Shown here one piece after another: positions 38,701 through 47,700 of a stretch of 64,000 bases of DNA; the first letter of the stretch is position 1, and the number at the start of each line of letters is the position of its first letter. The position numbers were made by a program, and so were the translations under genes. Under the pieces are notes generated by a model. It saw nothing but the letters and a program-made list of their open reading frames with translations. It did not search any database and was not told where the DNA came from. The stretch covers positions 12,382,001 to 12,446,000 of the forward strand of contig CM060893.1 in NCBI GenBank assembly GCA_030762935.1, written 5' to 3'. This stretch comes from Hymenopus coronatus. Lineage: Eukaryota; Arthropoda; Insecta; Mantodea; Hymenopodidae.

Positions 38701-41700
38701 TAACAAACCATGTAAACACTGCCCATTGAATCTGTAATGTAGAGCTGACCCTCTGGAGACCAGATGTAGCAACAAGGGGGTTCTGCATCAGGTATGCTGA
38801 GTTGGCGGTTCTTCAAGAAGCGTCTCTTGGAACACACGTGCAGCTCCCACAGCAGCAACTGTGTTGACATGCTTTGCATTTGAACCAGGAACACTGGAGA
38901 TCCAAAACTGCACCTGTCACACCAACAAACACTCATTGCTAGGTAATTTATAACAATCAAAATAGGTGCAAAAAAGGCAATAAAAACATAAAATATTGAT
39001 GACTTTCTCTACATCTCTATAACAAATTATTGTTAAAAAGCTTATTTTTCTATCTACCTAATCATGCTAGAACACGTTTACCCACAAATGACGCATATAA
39101 AATTTTTCTTGCACTGGAATTTCTGGCAAGGGCAAATTTTGCATGAGGTTAAAGGGCTAAGGCAGGGGTATCTGCATTTTGAAGACAATGGGACTTCGTC
39201 ACCTTCAGGCTATTATAAAACTTATGGCTCCTTCGGATATAAACTTCCAAATCTACCTGTGCAGCAACTTTTGAACTTTCACTAGTTTTGCATTAAGTTC
39301 CTCACAGAGCAAACATCTATTTGGGGCCTACCAAATTTGTAAACAAAATTTTCACAAAAAAAATCTTTAAAAAATGATATTTAACACATGTGTCTGGGTA
39401 CTTTTCACAGTACAGTTCATACATCGATTTGATACACAGTCTAGCATCAAGATTAAGAATCTCCTTTGCAGCATAATGGAAAGGCTTTAGTGGAAATAAT
39501 TTTATACGTTTATCTTGTGTTTAGAATAATTTCAGAAAGTTTTTTCCTTGTTTATCACGTGGCATTTCTCCGCATAACAATGCACGAGTTATTGTAAATA
39601 CATGTTTCATGCCAATTGTATGGAGACTACGAAAAGTGTTTTTAAAAATTAAAGTCCCTTCTGTTCCAACCATAACAAAGTAATTAAAACTACTATAACG
39701 CTTTTTCTGTTCATCCATACTGGGCTTACGTGATCTGTGTTGCTTGATATCATGTACTTCAATATAACTACGTAAATACAAATCTTGAGCATCTTTGTTC
39801 GAAAGATTCAGAATATTAAATTTTTTCATTGTCATTAATTCTTTCGAAACAACTTTTACAGCACCTATAACAGAACGAAAATTAAGTTTTAGAAATAGGT
39901 CAATGCAGTATTCTTAGAATTTTAACATACTGTAGTGTGTATGCATTGAAAATAATAGCCTGTACTATAACAGGTCACGGAAAATGATACTAAAACAACA
40001 TACCTGCAATCTTCTCTGATTCTTTTTTCTTTGATATGCTTGCCTTTGTAATTAGTATATGCTAAACTTTTAGTAATAGATTGTTGAATCACATTTTTCT
40101 TGTGCAAAGAATCATTCCTCTTTCATTTAGGTGAGATTATTATACCCTTCACTATATCAAGCCTCATAAACAATGACTCATATTGATATCAAATACAGCA
40201 AAATTGATGGGAATCGGAGCACAGAATCTGGTTGGTTAACCTCTAACCTCGTGCGCTGCGGCGCTGAATGGCAGTAAGGCAGTGACTTAAAGCTTTGCTT
40301 CACCGTATGCTATACCAATAGCACAGTTTTTTGCACACGGAGAAGGCCGACTTAATTCTTTCTTGCACCAAACAATAGATCTTACTTAACTAGTAAATAC
40401 TGCTAAATAAAATAAAAAAGCCCAATTTTGACTTAATGCTTTTCAGCTATGACTGATTGAGTTGTTTTAACGAAACCTACATTTTTTGTGTAGTAATTTT
40501 TTGTGTATCTCTTACTGTTTAACACATTGAAGCCGAAGCCCGAGTATAGCTCGGGTCATGCAAAATGTTCATGAGACCCACGCCCGAGTATAGCTCGGGT
40601 CATGCAAAATGTTCATGAGACCCATGCCCGAGTATAGCTTGGGCAGGTATTTCTAAAGCTTTTAATGCAATTCCACGACTTTAACTTGGTCTTGGGCTAT
40701 GCAGCAAAGAACATACATCAGTTATCATTTGGTTGTTTGATTTGTGCTACCATCTGTCCTTGCTTTAGTCAACTATTAGGAAACTTAGGAGAGTTAGTAA
40801 TATTGGTCGCTCGCGGGTAATCTGCCATTTTCCTTGAAGATGGTGATCTATTTATTACGTTTTGTGCTCTTAAATGTTAAAATGCTGCATTTTCCTTGAC
40901 TCCTATGAACTGAAGCTGAAATTCAGTATGCAAATGAAGCTCTAGAAAATTTCGATTCCGAGGTAGAGTTTTTCGAACTTTCAATAAATGGAATGTAAGC
41001 TGCTTTACACATTTTTTTTTCAAACTCATATTTGATACTTGTTGTAAATTTAAAATAAAATATTAATACAGAAGTTATGACCATTTTCTTACTTGTTGAG
41101 AAATCCTTGAATACCATACTTTTAGATTGTCCCAATACTTTTTGGCAGATTTGATTGATGTACTGTAAATAATAACTCAAAGTAGGCGTAAAAACCCTGG
41201 GTTTCTTGGCACTTCAACTAAAGAAATGCCTGGGCTTCAATGTGTTAAGCGTTATGCAAAATTCTGCAAAATTCATCCAGAATAAAGAGCTCTTCAGAGG
41301 CTATTACCAGAACGTTCAAAATATACATTTTATTTATGATATAAATATTTATAATATACAGTATTTTAATCAAAATCATTAGGGCCATTTTTGAGAAAAA
41401 TAAAACATTTTACTATGGAAAGGCTAGTTCGTAGTGGTGAGATTTTGTTGAAAATATTCGGATCTCACATTGTTGGAAGATACTACATATAAATACTAAG
41501 TTTGGTATTTAAGAGTCTTTTCATTTTTGAGTTATGATGTGCACACACATGCTCACTCACTCATGCACTCTTGTGTATGTGCACTCACACACACGTACCT
41601 TTTTCTAAAAATCTGATGTGTTCCATTCATGTGACTTTCTCTAGCTGTTCCTAAAACAAGCTTTACTTAAAAAAAGATTATTCTCTACATTATGCTAATC

Positions 41701-44700
41701 AAGATAAATATTCGCAGAAATTGTCTTATTACCGGCTTTCGTTTAAACAGAAGGGAAATAAAGGAATACACTAGGCTAAAGCAACAGTCAAATATTTTAA
41801 AAGCTGGTCAATATGTGAACAATTGAAGTTTAGTTCGCTTTACAGTTCCTGTTTGAGGAAAATTAGTTTAAAATTGAAACCAATAACAAGGAATATCTCA
41901 GAAACCATCAACTCTACAATAAAAATGATATAAATTTGGTATTTTAATGAGTTCTACATTTTTATGCAGTAAGTTTTTGTTTATTTCTTATGGATTATCA
42001 GTTATGCAAATTCAACAAAATTCATCCAGAATACCCAGGTCTTCAGAAACTATTCCTTGAAAATGGAAGATGTGATTTGTAATGTAAATATCTTTAATAT
42101 ATGGTATTTTAACCAAAATTATTAGAGCCATTTTTGAGAAAAACAAAATGTTCAAAAATGTTTCCCTGTAAAGGGTAGTTTTGAAGGAGGGGGAAGGGGT
42201 TCTTGAATATCTTCATGTCACATCCTTGGAAGATACTAAATTTATGTTGGGTATTTAACAGACTTTTAGTTATTAAGATATGCTGTCCACAGATACATAA
42301 ACAAACACAGAGATCTTTTTCTTAAAATGGCCTTTTTAGACTTAAGGCTCCTCAAAACATTTATTTCTGGCAAGTTTTCGACATTTAATTTTTGGTGGAA
42401 TATATACCTTCTCTATTCAACTTTGTACTAGTACATATAGAGGAAATAAAAATGTTTTTTTTTTTATACAGGGGATGCTAAAACATGTATTTCTGGTGAA
42501 ATCTTGGTATTGAATATTTGGTTGGAGTGCAACGCTTCTCTAGCTTGCCTGGGTAGTGTGGTGGTAGCATGTCTGCCTCACATTCAACAGGTTGTGAGTT
42601 CGAATCTCGCTTAGGGTGAGTTACCTGCGTTAGGTTTTTTTTCCGGGTTTTCTCTTATCCTGAGAAGACAAATGTCAAGTAACTTTAAGCTCCATTGACC
42701 CCAAGATCATTTTGAGTATTATTTCACTAATTTCATTCATCGTCCGATATGACCAACCAGGTTAAAGAACGTTAAGCAACTAAAAACACTGCTCTACCTA
42801 TGTACTACGTACTGAGTAGAGAAGTAAAAGGGTAAAATAACAGCTGGCTCTGCCACTTCCAAATACCTTCAATACATAGATGTAATATTGCAATACCTGC
42901 AATAGATATAATCATCTTGTATATCTACATAAGCCAGTAAAAAGGCATATTACTTAATCTCCAGGCCGCACTTATTACATCGCCTATTTGGAGAGGTACA
43001 CATATCTTTTAGTTACCTTATTGTCTGTTGCAGGTCTTTGACCCCACCACTTGCCGAAGCTATCTTCTCGCCATTTCTCCACAACCACACAATCACCTCA
43101 AAATTAGGGTAAGAAGTCAGGGCAAATAAATATTCCATCTCAGAAAATGACATTGATAACAGTCCATTATCTGCAACATCTACAATGGTTTCTCAGTTAC
43201 ATACATACTCAAATAATATGAGACCAGCCAGTCAAACATTCATCCATTCAATTAACTTTGTTATAATTATACTAGTTTAAAAAAGAACTTACTGTAAGAA
43301 AAATATTATGTGTTACCTTCATATAACTTTCTCTCCCCTATTGTTTAACTTTATATAACTTCCACTATTTTTATAAAACTTTATTCTCTATCTACTTCAT
43401 ACTAAGCAACACATTTTCATTATATACAGGTGGGGTATAAACATCTGACAGTTTTTAAACAAATCAGAACTCTGCATGCTTGGTCAAAAATGTAGTTCAG
43501 TTATAATGGAGCAGAAATCCTGGAGTGAAATTGGTCTACCGAATGCCTCAAGAATTCAGTTGAACAGCTGTAATTGATAAACATTTCTACTGATGAATAT
43601 GCTCTGGTGCAGGCCAACGCTCCATCACAACTGAACTGGAAGCAGTACATTGTCAGACCATAGCCACAACTGTCAACTGTATTATCAATCTAAACAAAAT
43701 AAAATCTTGTCATCTGAAACAATGCCATTGTATACATTGCAGGAAGACAAAAATATATATTTGACCAAGTACGAAATGTTCCAATTGGTTTAAAACTGTC
43801 AGGTGGTTATGTCCCAGCCTGTATTTTGTTGCAGATAAAAGAGGGATATAGGAGATTGAATTGATAGTCCAACATTTAATAAACCTTAGGGTGACTTTGA
43901 AATTCATATTCTCATCATAAGAAACTCTGAATGGTGATAGTGCTTTAAAATTAAGAAGAAAATAAAAACTAAATTGCGTGTTATTTATGGATGCTAATTA
44001 ACTACTGTGGTTCTCAGTGTCCCATTCTAAATTGGGCGTGAAAGGCCGCTTAATTTTGCTCAGAGGCCTCTCTATCAGGCTTGAGGTTCTTTGACATGCC
44101 GTAAATCTATGTCCGAAGGAAGCAATGCTAAGGATTTTTACACCTGAAAGCATCCATCGTCCTCCGCCGGGTTTGAACACGTAACCTTGGGTATATGAAG
44201 CTAGCATGGTATTCATTACACCTTGGAGGGCGAAAAAAAAAAAAAAAAAAAAAAAAATGAAGTATTAACAAATTCAAGCCAATAATATTAAACTTCTCTG
44301 AAATGGCTAATTTCAGAAAACCACTATTTGAAATAAATTGTGTTTTGAAGAGATATTGATTTTAATTAAATAACTCAGAAGTTTGAGACAAGTGAAGTTT
44401 TAATCAATGTGATGTTGAAAATGAGTCGGAATAGTAACACTCACCTCACTTATATGTAATTGTTCAAAACATATGTTTCAAGGGCAATCGCCCTCTTCTT
44501 CAGTTGAAGTCCGACTGATGGCTGCTATTTGTGCTCTGTGGTCTATTACGGTGGAGCCATCTGGTGTTCTCAGTAGAAGTTCAAAATCATGTGGCGGTAT
44601 TTCAAAATTCATCAGTTGGTCTTTTTGTTGTGTAATGAGAATATTCTCCCAAACTGTAAGTTCTGCCGGGTTGTTTACAGGTTTTAGCAATTTTATGTCA

Positions 44701-47700
44701 TTTTGTATTTCATGATGTGATGTCCAAAAATGGTATGCTACTGCCGATTTATCTGTTTGTTTCTGTTTGATATGTCTGAAATGTTCCTTTAGCCTTGTTT
44801 CCAGTCTTCTTTTTGTTTGGCCAATGTAACATGATTTGCAGTCCTTGCAATCAATTCTGTAGATGCCTGATCTCTGGTTTGTAGGTATGGGGTCTTTAAT
44901 GTCTGTTTTCAATGCATTTTTTATGTTGAATTGGTTACTTGAAGCTAAACTTATATTGTATTTCTTGAAAATTTTTTTGAATTTCCTATCTGCTGTTGGG
45001 TGATAGGTGAATTTTTTATATATCACTTTCGGTTTTTGTATGGACAAGGTGGTGATTGACCAAAAAATTAAAAAACATAAGGAGAAATTAACCTTAAAAC
45101 AAATCACCACCTTGTCCATACAAAAACCGAAAGTGATATATAAAAAATTCACCTATCACCCAACAGCAGATAGGAAATTCAAAAAAATTTTCAAGAAATA
45201 CAATATAAGTTTAGCTTCAAGTAACCAATTCAACATAAAAAATGCATTGAAAACAGACATTAAAGACCCCATACCTACAAACCAGAGATCAGGCATCTAC
45301 AGAATTGATTGCAAGGACTGCAAATCATGTTACATTGGCCAAACAAAAAGAAGACTGGAAACAAGGCTAAAGGAACATTTCAGACATATCAAACAGAAAC
45401 AAACAGATAAATCGGCAGTAGCATACCATTTTTGGACATCACATCATGAAATACAAAATGACATAAAATTGCTAAAACCTGTAAACAACCCGGCAGAACT
45501 TACAGTTTGGGAGAATATTCTCATTACACAACAAAAAGACCAACTGATGAATTTTGAAATACCGCCACATGATTTTGAACTTCTACTGAGAACACCAGAT
45601 GGCTCCACCGTAATAGACCACAGAGCACAAATAGCAGCCATCAGTCGGACTTCAACTGAAGAAGAGGGCGATTGCCCTTGAAACATATGTTTTGAACAAT
45701 TACATATAAGTGAGGTGAGTGTTACTATTCCGACTCATTTTCAACATCACATAGATATTGATTTATTTATAGAGTACATCTTTGCTTAGTGTTCACCAGC
45801 TGTACTAGTTTATACAAAAATTATAAATAATGAAAAAAGAAATCTGATGTGTTGCAATCACATAACTTTTTCTCTAATTTTTGTAGAGACTATTCTTATG
45901 TATATGTATTTCATATTAATAAGATAAACATTTGCAGAAATTGTATTATTGCATATCTCCTTGTAGATATAAAATTATTAGTGGGATATAGTGAGTTTTA
46001 AGCAATTGTAACATTTATTAAAAGTGGGTTGCTCTATAGTGGCTTTGAAATTCCATTCTTGATTGACCAAAGAGGGAAAAAAGAAAAAAGAAAGGGAAAA
46101 AAAAAAGGCATAAAACTAATATCAGACTTCCATTTGAGAAAAGTATACTGATATAGATTTTTATTACTACATAAAAATGTACCACAACATAATTTATCTA
46201 AAGCATAGTACTGTGCTGGACTGCCCTGTGGCGGCATTGGACTGGGGGAGGTTTGGCACGCCTGCTGTCAGAGTAGTGCTGTAGCTACCATTGACACGTC
46301 AGCCAAGTTGGATCTTCATGAGAGAAAGAAGTCTGTGCGCGTGTTTTGAGTAAAACTGTGTCGTCTCTAAGTGATAATTGGTATCATTTGTGATAAAGTA
46401 GTGCCAAGAATCCTCACAAATGCATATATGTGAGGAATACTCACTTTTAATGACACTTATCTCCTGGAAGTTGGGGAGCATGAGCACAAAAATCCTGGGA
46501 CGGAAACACTTCTCAGCAAATGCAAACACTGGTACGCTGGTGTTACCAGCCATGCATTGTATCCCATCACCAGATGTTACAGAGTCTGCATGGTATATCA
46601 CGTCCTCTCCTGTGTCCACATTGTGAAACACAATATGGCAGCCACAGTGAATTGCCAATGTATACTTCCCAATGCAATGCAAGCGTGATACCCTGCCCAG
46701 CTTCACCCATCTGAAACAACACTTAAATAGCTTTATTTATTTACATAGAATGTCCCATTGAGCATATTGCTCTAGGTAGGGACTGCCCTTTAGTGAGGCG
46801 GTAAGCAAAATACAAAGAATAAAATAAACACATTAACACATATAAAAAGGAGTATATAAGTATACATTTTATATACAGGGTGTTAATGAACTACACCGAA
46901 ATAATTTGCAAGATTGTGCACTTGACTGATATAAGTAATTTGAGATCGGCAATGCATGGTCCCCGAATAAACATACCGCAAGCACATAGCGTTAAACATG
47001 TGGGTATCAGGTGCTAATAAGTCGGTGTTAAAGCAAAGCAGGTTGAAGAAGTGGCTTAGAATGTCTTTAAAACTGCTGCCCAAGTATAGAAATATAGACT
47101 TTTAGCAGCTCGTTACTAGCGTTCTCAAGATTTAATGTCGCAAAAATCTGTAAAATCTTGAACTAATCACTTGACAGTGGGACACTGAGCATTCATTAAC
47201 TACGTTCTTGAGTTATGTAGCCTACTCTGGAGGCGTTTTTCAACTGCTCTGGTGGCTTAATGCATAACGCAGGAAGCTGCTATCCCAAAGGTCATAGTTT
47301 GATTCCTGTCATAGTGTAAATGTTTATTATTATTATTTTTTCATTCCAGACGAAGTGCCACGATACGTGAACGAGACCCAAACTCGGAAACTATCTTTCA
47401 CTTGAAAGCCAGTATCATAACCACTACACTGGAGAGGTACGCTGTAATATGTCCCTTCGTTTTTTGAGTTATGCTCTCGAATGGCTGATAAATTAGCCAG
47501 TGGCGTACTGGCACTTCAGAAACTTATGGCTGTTACTTCGAAATTTCAATAAACAGGCCACAAGTCTCCTATCTCAAATTACTTATTTAAGTAATCTACT
47601 TATTCTGTGAAAATATTTCGGTATAGTTCATTAACACCCTGTGTGTGTATATATATTTCAAAAAACACCATAAGAATTTTGTTGTCAAATTTTTAGGAAT

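Larger units (their letters stand above)
40440..41610 (+). repeat. CTTTCTC repeat interrupted by a TTAA element
   Basis: Halves 40440-40518 and 41249-41610 rejoin at CTTACTG / GCGTTATGCAAAATT, the standard junction in intact copies. Contains an AC-rich end. Confidence 0.72.
44407..45752. mobile_element. Head-to-head Penelope-like inverted repeat, 651-bp arms
   Basis: Arms 44407-45057 and 45102-45752 are reverse complements over their whole length as far as I can check. The spacer is 44 bp. Each arm encodes the same C-terminal part of a Penelope-like element with the GIY-YIG endonuclease, facing outward, then a 3' noncoding end. Both arms share one 5' truncation point. Confidence 0.88.
46876..47641. 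mobile_element. MITE with long terminal inverted repeats
   Basis: Left CAGGGTGTTAATGAACTACA and right (inverted) CAGGGTGTTAATGAACTATA. Similarity extends about 75 bp to GTAATTTGAGAT on both sides, with small indels. Two tRNA-like heads inside face each other (see the separate entries). No transposase. Confidence 0.8.

Noticed and set aside
39064..39285. Plus-strand frame of 73 codons
   Set aside because: Antisense to the Cys-rich transposase-like relic, whose motifs are clearer.
40537..40645. CRISPR-like array
   Set aside because: Three tandem units with conserved spacers inside a TTAA transposon; a subterminal repeat, not CRISPR.
42545..42615. A functional tRNA-Val gene
   Set aside because: Similar to tRNA-Val but acceptor ends do not pair and a SINE tail follows.
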